From assembly GCF_018336155.1 (NCBI RefSeq), contig NZ_JAGYHF010000010.1, positions 1 to 64,000 on the forward strand: DNA of 64,000 nucleotides, given 5' to 3'. The DNA comes from Pseudomonas rustica (GTDB taxonomy: Bacteria; Pseudomonadota; Gammaproteobacteria; Pseudomonadales; Pseudomonadaceae). Below are positions 8,652-18,270 of this stretch, piece by piece. The translations under genes were made by a program, and so were the position numbers. Below the pieces are notes generated by a model. That model made no database searches and was not told where the DNA came from. It was given only the letters and a program-made list of their open reading frames with translations. Every line of letters starts with the position of its first letter. Position 1 is the stretch's first letter.

Positions 8652-9881
8652 ATGTTGAAGATCAATGGCGAACGCCTGTGGGCGAGCCTGATGGCGATGG
8701 CCGAAATCGGCGCAACCGCACGCGGTGGCAGCTGCCGTCTGGCGTTGAGCGATGAAGACAAAGCAGGCCGCGAACTGTTCGCCCACTGGTGCCGCGAGGC
8801 GGGCATGACGCTGAGTGTCGATGCCATCGGCAACCTGTTCGCCCGCCGCCCAGGCACCGATCCGAACGCGGCGCCAGTGATGATGGGCAGCCACCTCGAC
8901 ACCCAACCGGAGGGTGGCCGCTTCGATGGCGTTTACGGCGTATTGGCCGGTCTGGAAGTGGTGCGCTGCCTCAATGACCAGAACATCAAAACCCGCAAAC
9001 CGCTGGAAATCGCGGTGTGGACGAATGAGGAGGGCGCGCGGTTTACCCCGGCGATGTTCGGCTCGGCGGTGTTCACCGGGATCATGGATTTGCAGGCCGC
9101 ACTGGCGGTGCGCGACGCCAACGGCATCAGCGTTGCCGAAGAGTTGCAGCGCCTCGGTTACGCCGCTGACCGTGCCTTGGGAGGTGCGGTGGATGCCTAT
9201 TTCGAAGCGCACATCGAGCAAGGCCCGATCCTTGAAGACAACGCGAAAAGCATCGGTGTGGTCACCGGTGGCCAAGCGATCCGCTGGCTCGATGTGCGCG
9301 TCGAAGGCATGGCCGCGCATGCCGGCACCACGCCGATGCCGTTGCGCAAGGATGCCTTGTACGGCGTGGCACGGATGATTCAGGCGATTGAAGAACTGGC
9401 GGCGGATTTCGCTCCCGAAGGGCTCACCACTGTGGGCGAACTGAGCATCAATAAATCCTCGCGCAACACCATTCCCGGGCTGGTGAATTTCACCGTCGAT
9501 TTGCGTCATCACCGTGACGACGCTATCGCCGCGATGGAACAACAAGTGCGCGCACGTTTGCAGGCGATTGCTGATGCGCGGGGGTTGAGCGTGACGATCA
9601 CCCCGCACTGGATCAGCCCGGCCACGCCGTTCGACGCCGATTGTGTGGCGGCGGTGCAATCGGCGGTGGATGCGCTGGGCTACGCTCAGCAATCGATTGT
9701 CAGCGGCGCCGGGCATGACGCGATTCTGCTAGCGCGATACTGCCCGACCGCGATGGTGTTCATTCCGTGCGTCGGCGGCCTGAGCCATAACGAGGCCGAA
9801 GACGTGCTGCCTGAGGATGTGCGCCAAGGCACCGATGTGCTGCTCAACGCCGTCCTGGCCCGCGCTGAAATATCCCGGTAA
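8652..9881 (+). CDS. Zn-dependent hydrolase, amidase/hydantoinase/carbamoylase family (M20)
   Basis: This 409-residue enzyme belongs to the group containing N-carbamoyl-L-amino-acid hydrolases, beta-ureidopropionase and allantoate amidohydrolase, which hydrolyse a carbamoyl or amide nitrogen using two metal ions. Metal-site motifs are seen: MGSHLDTQPEGGRFDG (near residues 79-94), WTNEEGARF, and AHIEQGP. The dimerisation-lid segment GMAAHAGTTPM is present. The start is the ATG at 8652, set by AGGAGC at 8641. It lies in the module 2 operon between the transporter and the deacetylase. The natural substrate cannot be fixed from sequence. Confidence 0.87.
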   Translation: MLKINGERLWASLMAMAEIGATARGGSCRLALSDEDKAGRELFAHWCREAGMTLSVDAIGNLFARRPGTDPNAAPVMMGSHLDTQPEGGRFDGVYGVLAGLEVVRCLNDQNIKTRKPLEIAVWTNEEGARFTPAMFGSAVFTGIMDLQAALAVRDANGISVAEELQRLGYAADRALGGAVDAYFEAHIEQGPILEDNAKSIGVVTGGQAIRWLDVRVEGMAAHAGTTPMPLRKDALYGVARMIQAIEELAADFAPEGLTTVGELSINKSSRNTIPGLVNFTVDLRHHRDDAIAAMEQQVRARLQAIADARGLSVTITPHWISPATPFDADCVAAVQSAVDALGYAQQSIVSGAGHDAILLARYCPTAMVFIPCVGGLSHNEAEDVLPEDVRQGTDVLLNAVLARAEISR

Positions 9882-9894
9882 TCCCCAATCTCCA

Positions 9895-9985
9895 TGTGGG
9901 AGCGGGCTTGCTCGCGATGGGGCCGTGTCAGCCACCATCAACGTCAAATGACAGACCGCTATCGCGAGCAGGCTCACTCCTACAG
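9895..9985. repeat. REPIN-type inverted repeat, GTGGGAGCGGGC family
   Basis: The left arm TGTGGGAGCGGGCTTGCTCG and a diverged right arm (9961-9985) form an imperfect inverted repeat in the gap before the deacetylase gene. Further copies of this family lie at 11085, 18161, 28153 and 44591. Confidence 0.85.
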
Positions 9986-10035
9986 TTGAAATCGGTCATT
10001 TTGAAGATTTGTATTAACTGACAGGAATCCATCCC

Positions 10036-11061
10036 ATGCGCAGTTTTTTCCACCCAGAACAATTGCTCCACCATCCACGCAGCTACTACTCCCGTGGCCA
10101 GATGCGCACGCCGCAGGAAGTCCCCGAACGCGCGCAGCGTCTGGTGCAGGCCGCGCACAATCTGGGCTTCAACGTCGAGCAACCGACCGACGCCGGACTC
10201 GCGCCATTGCTCGCGGTACACGGCGCGCCGTACCTGACATTCCTTCAGGAAGCCCACGCCCGATGGAAGGAAATCCCCGAAGACTGGGGCGATGAAGTCA
10301 TGTCGAACATCTTCGTCCGCGAACCCAATGCCCTGCGCGGCATCCTCGCGCAGGCCGCACGCTATCTCGCCGACGGCAGTTGCCCGGTCGGCGAGCAGAC
10401 CTGGCGTTCGGCGTACTGGTCGGCACAAAGCGCAGTGGCGGGCGCGCAGGCGTTGATCGATGGCGAACCGGCGGCGTACGCGCTGTGCCGCCCGCCGGGA
10501 CACCATGCGCGTGCCGAAGCCGCCGGTGGTTTTTGCTATGTGAACAACGCGGCGGTGGCGGCGCAGGTGTTGCGTGACAAGTTCGCCAAGGTCGCGGTGC
10601 TCGATACCGACATGCATCACGGTCAGGGCATTCAGGAAATATTCTACGACCGCGATGACGTGCTCTACGTCTCGGTGCATGGCGATCCGACCAACTTCTA
10701 TCCGGGCGTGGCCGGGTTTGCCGAAGAACGCGGTGCGGGCGCGGGGGAGGGCTTCAATCTCAATCTGCCGATGGCGCATGGTGCGAGTGAAGCGGATTTC
10801 CTTGGGCAACTGGATGTGGCGTTGGCGGCGGTGCGTAAGTTTGGTGCCGAGGTGCTGGTGCTGTCATTGGGGTTCGATATTTATGAGCTGGATCCGCAGA
10901 GCAAAGTGGCGGTGACGCGTGAGGGGTTTGCCACCTTGGGTGAGCGGATTCGCGAGCTTGGGTTGCCGTGTTTGATTGTGCAGGAGGGTGGATATCACCT
11001 GGAGAGTCTTGAGGATAATGCTCGGGCGTTTTTTGTGAATGGTGAGGTTTGGCAGATCTGA
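10036..11061 (+). CDS. Histone-deacetylase-superfamily protein, acetylpolyamine amidohydrolase-like
   Basis: This 341-residue Zn hydrolase has the length typical of bacterial acetylpolyamine amidohydrolases, which remove acetyl groups from acetylputrescine or acetylcadaverine. The catalytic His pair is in RPPGHHARAE (H156-H157). The metal ligands are in DTDMHHGQG (D192, H194), with a third Asp in the segment LGFDIYELDPQ, and the transition-state Tyr is in QEGGYHLE. It has an AGGA site before the ATG. It lies 154 bp after the amidase with a REPIN in between, so it may be in the module 2 operon or transcribed separately. A role in polyamine or amide use is an inference. Confidence 0.85.
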   Translation: MRSFFHPEQLLHHPRSYYSRGQMRTPQEVPERAQRLVQAAHNLGFNVEQPTDAGLAPLLAVHGAPYLTFLQEAHARWKEIPEDWGDEVMSNIFVREPNALRGILAQAARYLADGSCPVGEQTWRSAYWSAQSAVAGAQALIDGEPAAYALCRPPGHHARAEAAGGFCYVNNAAVAAQVLRDKFAKVAVLDTDMHHGQGIQEIFYDRDDVLYVSVHGDPTNFYPGVAGFAEERGAGAGEGFNLNLPMAHGASEADFLGQLDVALAAVRKFGAEVLVLSLGFDIYELDPQSKVAVTREGFATLGERIRELGLPCLIVQEGGYHLESLEDNARAFFVNGEVWQI

Positions 11062-11084
11062 TATTTGGGTTGTTTGACCGATAG

Positions 11085-11154
11085 TCTTCGCGAGCAAGCC
11101 CGCTCCCACATGTTGAAATGCATTCCAATGTGGGAGCGGGCCTGCTCGCGAAGA
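11085..11154. repeat. REPIN-type inverted repeat, GTGGGAGCGGGC family, reversed orientation
   Basis: Two 27-bp arms (11085-11111 and 11128-11154) are almost perfectly complementary around a 16-nt loop. Here the CTCCCACA ends face inward, opposite to the copies at 9895 and 18161. It lies between the deacetylase gene and the convergent lprI-like gene. Confidence 0.9.
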
Positions 11155-11177
11155 GGCCCTCACAACCGCCGCAAAAC

Positions 11178-11582
11178 TCAGGCCCCCGGCACCGGGCAAC
11201 TCATGTCACCTTCCTCACACTTCAAATACTCCTTCAGCGCCTCAACCCGCACGTTGGTCACACTCGTCAGGCAATTGCTGTAAATCAACGGATACACACT
11301 CCCGCCCGTCACCCCGGATGCCGAAAACTTGCACTCCGCATCACGAAACCCGACCCACGCCCGCTGCGCGCTGACCAAAAGCTTCTTCGCATCAGGGTTG
11401 TCCTTCAAGCGTCCGGTAATCTGCTGATACACCGTGTTCAACTCTTTATCCGCCGCTTTGAAATCCTGCCCGGCGCACTGATTCATCGTCGCCTGATCGC
11501 TGGCGTTGGCGCAGTCGACGGCGGCGTGGGCGAGGGAGGGGAACAGGAAGGGGGTCAGGGCTAGCAACAGGCGTGGGGACAT
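11178..11582 (-). CDS. Lysozyme-inhibitor LprI-like (DUF1311) periplasmic protein
   Basis: The 134-residue product starts at the ATG at 11582 with a clear signal peptide (MSPRLLLALTPFLFPSLAHA, cleavage near residue 20). The mature part has the DUF1311 pattern: a Cys-containing N-terminus (DCANASDQATMNQCA), a YQQITGRL helix, the motif SAQRAWVGFRDAEC, and a second Cys pair near the C-terminus. Relatives such as LprI and YecT are secreted, and some inhibit lysozyme. Lysozyme inhibition here is not shown. It stands alone between a REPIN and a small lipoprotein gene on the same strand. Confidence 0.75.
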   Translation of the reverse strand: MSPRLLLALTPFLFPSLAHAAVDCANASDQATMNQCAGQDFKAADKELNTVYQQITGRLKDNPDAKKLLVSAQRAWVGFRDAECKFSASGVTGGSVYPLIYSNCLTSVTNVRVEALKEYLKCEEGDMSCPVPGA

Positions 11583-11633
11583 TTGCGGTCTCACTTTTGG
11601 TATCAGGAATGCCACGCATTGTAGCGATCAAGA

Positions 11634-11924
11634 TTAACTGCCGCTGTAACCGCGCAGGCGCATGCAGTCATTGGTCAGGTCGATCTGTTTCTCAGCCACC
11701 ACAATGCCATCGCCCACTCCGGCACCGACTGCCGCTGACATGCTTTTGTCCGACGGGGCGCTGCTGTAACTGGCGGTTGCCGATTTGGCCTGGTATTGGC
11801 ACTCGGCTTTATCGTGATCGATGGTCGCTTGGGTCGCACCGGGTTTGCTCCAGTGATCCACGGAAGTCACGCAAGCGGACAGCGCCAGCAAGGCAGTCCA
11901 CAGAACGAGGTGCATTAGCCGCAT
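11634..11924 (-). CDS. Small putative lipoprotein
   Basis: The 96-residue product begins at the ATG at 11924 with a lipoprotein signal peptide ending in the lipobox LSAC (Cys about residue 18). The longer open frame to 12038 adds sequence without a signal and is not used. The mature part is hydrophilic, then shows a glycine-rich stretch (AAVGAGVGDGIVV) that could lie against a membrane, and a late Cys. I do not recognise a family with confidence. It is on the same strand as the lprI-like gene, 51 bp upstream of it, so the two may be co-transcribed. Confidence 0.7.
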   Translation of the reverse strand: MRLMHLVLWTALLALSACVTSVDHWSKPGATQATIDHDKAECQYQAKSATASYSSAPSDKSMSAAVGAGVGDGIVVAEKQIDLTNDCMRLRGYSGS

Positions 11925-12066
11925 GTCGGTCTCCCGATATCCGTTGGATTGACCCTTGAGTCTAGACGCAACTTCGCGTGGCACCGGTGACCAAATAGCT
12001 CCTTGATACAACTTCACATTGGACATGTGGTCATACAAGCCTAGTGTTCAGAACAGGAGGTGACGT

Positions 12067-12555
12067 ATGAAACCAGTACCCAATAGTTTCGAACGCAAGA
12101 TTTCGCTGAAGGCGCCGCGTTCTCATGTCTGGCGTGCATTGGTCGACGCCGAGGCGTTTGGCCAGTGGTTTGGCGTGGCGCTGGAGGGCAGGCGGTTTAT
12201 TGCCGGTGAATGGACGCAAGGGCAGGTCACGTATCCGGGTTATGAACACGTGTTGTGGAATGTGCTGATCGAGCGGGTCGAGCCGCAGCAGTTGTTTTCG
12301 TTTCGCTGGCACCCGTATGCGGTGAATCCGAAGATCGACTATTCCCAGGAACCGACCACATTGGTCAGGTTCGAGCTGCAGGATTACGAGGACGGCACAC
12401 TGCTCAAGGTTTCCGAGTCAGGTTTCGCGCATATCCCCGATATTCGCCAGAAAGAGGCTTATTTCATGGACAGCCGCGGCTGGGAGGAGCAACTGAGCCG
12501 ACTGGAACAGTTCCTGACCGAAAGTGCCAAGGCCCGAGCGCGTGACGGTGGCTGA
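12067..12555 (+). CDS. SRPBCC/AHSA1 (START-like) domain protein
   Basis: The 162-residue product is a single helix-grip-fold domain of the activator-of-Hsp90-ATPase-like family. Its hydrophobic pocket binds lipids or small molecules in relatives. Seen are the N-terminal strand motif FERKISLKAPRSHVWRALVD, the FGQWFG turn, the middle motif FRWHP, and the long C-terminal helix GWEEQLSRLEQFL. A strong AGGAGG site lies 7 nt before the ATG. Its stop overlaps the start of the downstream kinase gene, so the two are translationally coupled. No specific ligand can be inferred. Confidence 0.82.
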   Translation: MKPVPNSFERKISLKAPRSHVWRALVDAEAFGQWFGVALEGRRFIAGEWTQGQVTYPGYEHVLWNVLIERVEPQQLFSFRWHPYAVNPKIDYSQEPTTLVRFELQDYEDGTLLKVSESGFAHIPDIRQKEAYFMDSRGWEEQLSRLEQFLTESAKARARDGG

Positions 12556-13357
12556 CATTTTCCAACCGTGGCTGCAGCGTTGGTCATTGGTGCCGGACGG
12601 CGAGCCGATCATCACTCTCGGCAGTCTTTTGCTGCCGGTGCGCCACGGCGATACCCCGGCGATGCTCAAAGTGGCGATGGATGCCGATGAAAAAATCGGC
12701 AACCATCTGATGTCCTGGTGGGACGGCAATGGCGCCGCGCAGGTGCTGGTGCATCACGAGGAAGGCTTGCTGATGGAGCGGGCCATGGGCCGGCGTTCGC
12801 TGATGCACATGGCGCTGAATGGCGAGGACGACGAGGCCAGCCGGATTCTGTGTGCGGCGCTGGAGCGGCTGCATGCACCGCGCGCGACACCACCGCCGCC
12901 GTTGGTGGAGCTGGGGCCGTGGTTTGCTTCGCTGCGAATCGCTGCGGCCCAGCATGGCGGTCTCTACGGCTTAAGCCTGGAAACGGCAGAAACATTGCTC
13001 GCCAACCCGCAAGACGTGGTGGTGTTGCACGGCGACATGCATCACGACAATGTGCTGGATTTCGGTGAGCGTGGCTGGTTGGCCATCGACCCGAAGCGGG
13101 TCACGGGCGAGCGCGGTTTTGACTACGCCAATTTGATCTGCAATCCCGATCTGCCCTCAGCCACCAATCCCCAACGTTTTCGCCGACAGCTTGAGGTGAT
13201 AACCGACGCCGCCGGGCTGGATCGCCAAAGACTGCTGCAATGGGTGCTGGCGTTCGCCGGATTATCCGCCGCATGGTTTTTGGAAGATGACGCACTCGAG
13301 CAGGCCTCAGGGCAGCTGAAAGTTGCGCAGATCGCCACTTCCATGCTCGACGCCTGA
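12542..13357 (+). CDS. Aminoglycoside phosphotransferase-family kinase, APH(6)-like
   Basis: This roughly 271-residue protein has the fold of aminoglycoside/hydroxyurea kinases (streptomycin 6-phosphotransferase group). The catalytic loop LHGDMHHDNVL (Brenner motif HGDxHxxN) and the metal-binding Asp in AIDPK are intact. The ATP-site Lys is in AMLKVAMD. The start is probably the GTG at 12542, overlapping the upstream stop; an ATG at 12524 is an alternative. As a chromosomal gene coupled to an AHSA1-domain gene it may phosphorylate a cellular metabolite. Antibiotic resistance is not established by sequence. Confidence 0.82.
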   Translation: MTVADIFQPWLQRWSLVPDGEPIITLGSLLLPVRHGDTPAMLKVAMDADEKIGNHLMSWWDGNGAAQVLVHHEEGLLMERAMGRRSLMHMALNGEDDEASRILCAALERLHAPRATPPPPLVELGPWFASLRIAAAQHGGLYGLSLETAETLLANPQDVVVLHGDMHHDNVLDFGERGWLAIDPKRVTGERGFDYANLICNPDLPSATNPQRFRRQLEVITDAAGLDRQRLLQWVLAFAGLSAAWFLEDDALEQASGQLKVAQIATSMLDA

Positions 13358-13459
13358 CACGTCTAAGGGTTTTCGGAAGGGTCGCTATGGCGAATGTCCT
13401 ACACGCGATGGTAGCTATGTCGACTATTGCCGATTGGATCCCACGGTTAATCTAGCCAC

Positions 13460-13578
13460 ATCAACTGAGACACAGGGAGTGTTTCAGGATCACGGATGAT
13501 CGACCATTTGCAAGGATCGCTGCCGACAGGGAGTCGATAATGGTCTTGGGAAAAACCCGCTTCGGCGGGTTTTTTTTT
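13460..13578 (+). ncRNA. Candidate Rsm-sequestering small RNA (RsmX/RgsA-like)
   Basis: About 119 nt without a reading frame end in a strong terminator and fold into hairpins that display GGA. Hairpin 1 (13465-13487) has a 9-bp stem and loop AGGGA. Hairpin 2 (13488-13501) has loop CGGA, and the segment TCACGGATGA fits the RsmA/CsrA consensus (A/U)CANGGANG(U/A) exactly. A third hairpin (13524-13536) has stem CGAC/GTCG and loop AGGGA. It sits inside an outer 7-bp stem (13502-13508 with 13539-13545) that also contains an unpaired AAGGA. A possible -10 TAATCT lies at 13448-13453 with a weak -35. A half-matching GacA-type site (CCTACA, 13398-13403) lies upstream. Several GGA loops before a terminator is the signature of RsmX/Y/Z. 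Which member it is cannot be decided here. Confidence 0.7.
13551..13578 (+). terminator. Rho-independent terminator of the candidate sRNA
   Basis: The stem AAACCCGC (13553-13560) pairs with GCGGGTTT (13565-13572) around a TTCG tetraloop, followed by a run of T to 13578. Confidence 0.92.
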
Positions 13579-13582
13579 GCCC

Positions 13583-13665
13583 TGTAGGAGCTGCCGCAGG
13601 CTGCGATCTTTTGATCTTGATCTTAAAATAAGATCAAAAGATCGCAGCCTGCGGCAGCTCCTACA
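13583..13665. repeat. REPIN-type inverted repeat, TGTAGGAGCTGCCG family
   Basis: Arms of about 37 bp (TGTAGGAGCTGCCGCAGG on the left and its complement on the right) meet in an AT-rich centre. It lies between the sRNA terminator and the end of acnA. Other copies are at 17723, 19779, 21048, 23884 and 53330. Confidence 0.92.
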
Positions 13666-13677
13666 TGGGGTTCAGCG

Positions 13678-16419
<2,742 letters not shown>

Positions 16420-16641
16420 TACGATCACTCCTTTGAATCCGCACGGCTACGGATTGAGGGGACGGGCAGAGCTATCAACGTAGCCCTGTTTTCATTAGCT
16501 GGCTAATAACTGGACTCTATGGGCAAGTCCAAGGTTCCGACATCGGCTATCATGCGCCGGTTTTCGTGACAGGCTTTGCTTCAACGCAAGGCTTGAGCAT
16601 CGCGCAGGGGCCGAATGATCGCCCGCTGCCCAGGAGTAAGA

Positions 16642-17715
16642 ATGAACACCCTATTCATGCATTGCCGGCCAGGCTTCGAAGGCGAAGTCTGTTCGGAAAT
16701 TTCCGACCTCGCCGCCCGGCTCAACGTGGCCGGTTACGCCAAGGCCAAAGCGGCCACTGCCTGCGCCGAGTTTGTCTGCACCGAAGAAGACGGCGCCGAG
16801 CGCCTGATGCGCGGCCAGCGTTTCGCCGAGCTGATCTTCCCGCGCCAATGGGCGCGCGGCGTATTTATCGATCTGCCGGAAACCGACCGCATCAGCGTGA
16901 TCCTTGCGCACATGGCCGATTTCCCGGTGTGCGGCAGCCTGTGGCTGGAAGTCGTCGACACCAACGATGGCAAGGAACTGTCGAACTTCTGCAAGAAATT
17001 CGAAGGCCCGCTGCGTAAAGCGCTGACCGGCGCCGGCAAACTGGTCGACGACGCGAGCAAGCCGCGCCTGTTGCTGACCTTCAAAAGTGGCCGAGAAGTG
17101 TTTCTGGGTATGGCGGACGCTGGCAACTCGGCGATGTGGCCAATGGGCATTCCGCGCCTGAAGTTTCCGCGCGAGGCACCAAGCCGTTCGACGTTGAAGC
17201 TGGAAGAAGCCTGGCACCACTTTATCCCGCGTGATCAGTGGGAAGATCGTCTGCACAGTGACATGACCGGTGTCGACCTTGGCGCGGCGCCGGGCGGCTG
17301 GACCTGGCAACTGGTCAATCGCGGCATGCTGGTGACGGCGATCGACAATGGCCCGATGGCTGAAAGCCTGATGGACACCGGTCTGGTGCAGCATTTGATG
17401 GCCGACGGTTTCACCTTCAAGCCCAAGCAACCGGTGGACTGGATGGTCTGCGACATCGTCGAAAAGCCTGCGCGTAACGCGGCGATGCTCGAAGAGTGGA
17501 TCGGCGAGGGGCATTGCCGCGAAGCGGTGGTCAACCTGAAGTTGCCGATGAAGCAGCGTTATGCCGAAGTGAAGCGCTTGCTTGAGCGCATCGCCGATGG
17601 CTTCAAGGCGCGCGGGATCAAGGTCGATATCGGCTGCAAACAGCTGTACCACGACCGCGAAGAAGTGACCTGCCACCTGCGCCGTCACGACATCAAAAAA
17701 ACCAAATCCCGCTGA
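16642..17715 (+). CDS. rlmM: 23S rRNA (cytidine-2498-2'-O)-methyltransferase
   Basis: The 357-residue product methylates the ribose of C2498 in 23S rRNA using SAM. An N-terminal THUMP-like RNA-binding region (residues 1-170) precedes a Rossmann methyltransferase domain. The SAM motif VDLGAAPGGWTWQL lies near residues 210-223, and the catalytic Lys/Asp set is partly visible in VCDIVEKP and LKLPMKQRY. The ATG at 16642 follows an AGGAG site and gives the usual N-terminus MNTLFMHCRPGFE. It is divergent from acnA and followed by a REPIN and tusA. Confidence 0.95.
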   Translation: MNTLFMHCRPGFEGEVCSEISDLAARLNVAGYAKAKAATACAEFVCTEEDGAERLMRGQRFAELIFPRQWARGVFIDLPETDRISVILAHMADFPVCGSLWLEVVDTNDGKELSNFCKKFEGPLRKALTGAGKLVDDASKPRLLLTFKSGREVFLGMADAGNSAMWPMGIPRLKFPREAPSRSTLKLEEAWHHFIPRDQWEDRLHSDMTGVDLGAAPGGWTWQLVNRGMLVTAIDNGPMAESLMDTGLVQHLMADGFTFKPKQPVDWMVCDIVEKPARNAAMLEEWIGEGHCREAVVNLKLPMKQRYAEVKRLLERIADGFKARGIKVDIGCKQLYHDREEVTCHLRRHDIKKTKSR

Positions 17716-17722
17716 TTCTCCC

Positions 17723-17807
17723 TGTAGGAGCTGCCGAAGGCTGCGATCTTTTGATCTTGTTTTTGAAGATCCAGATCAAAAGATCGCAGCCTTCGGCAGC
17801 TCCTACA
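17723..17807. repeat. REPIN-type inverted repeat, TGTAGGAGCTGCCG family
   Basis: Two arms of about 38 bp are complementary (TGTAGGAGCTGCCGAAGG on the left and its complement ending at 17807), with a short centre. It begins 7 bp after the rlmM stop. Confidence 0.92.
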
Positions 17808-17884
17808 TAGGGTGCGGTTTAACGCTATAGATGACCGAACACCCGGCATTGCGCGACAATGCCGGCCAGTTTCAGGAGTAAATC

Positions 17885-18136
17885 ATGAGTGAAATGATCG
17901 ATACCCCGGTCGACGGCACCCTCGACGCCACCGGCCTTAACTGCCCGGAACCGGTAATGATGTTGCACCAGCACATCCGTGACCTGGTGCCCGGCGGCCT
18001 GCTCAAGGTGATTGCCACCGACCCCTCGACCCGTCGCGACATCCCCAAGTTCTGCGTGTTTCTCGACCATGAACTGGTCGGCCAACACGAAGAGGCCGGC
18101 ACGTATCTGTACTGGATTCGCAAGAAACACGCGTAA
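17885..18136 (+). CDS. tusA: TusA-family sulfurtransferase
   Basis: The 83-residue product is a small SirA/TusA protein that relays sulfur as a persulfide, for example toward 2-thiouridine in tRNA wobble positions. The sulfur-carrying Cys is C20 in the family motif GLNCPEPVM. The remainder has the two-layer alpha/beta pattern with [12 protein letters not shown]. An AGGAG site lies 8 nt before the ATG. The gene stands alone between two REPINs. Pseudomonas has several TusA paralogues, so the assignment to tRNA thiolation rather than another sulfur pathway is likely but not certain. Confidence 0.88.
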   Translation: MSEMIDTPVDGTLDATGLNCPEPVMMLHQHIRDLVPGGLLKVIATDPSTRRDIPKFCVFLDHELVGQHEEAGTYLYWIRKKHA

Positions 18137-18160
18137 CCGCCAGGCAAACGCAAAACCAAA

Positions 18161-18250
18161 TGTGGGAGCGGGCTTGCTCGCGAATGCGGTGTACCAGTCA
18201 CCATGAATATCGACTGTTACACCGCATTCGCAAGCAAGCCCGCTCCCACA
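18161..18250. repeat. REPIN-type inverted repeat, GTGGGAGCGGGC family
   Basis: Nearly perfect arms of about 33 bp (18161-18193 and 18218-18250) lie between tusA and the end of the MATE gene. It is one of the best-conserved copies in the window. Confidence 0.93.
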
Positions 18251-18270
18251 TTTTTACCTTGCGTCAGGCC

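Noticed and set aside
13386-13403. Full GacA upstream activating site (TGTAAG-N6-CTTACA) before the sRNA
   Set aside because: Only the right half is close to consensus (CCTACA); the left half does not fit. It is kept as a weak hint, not as a feature.
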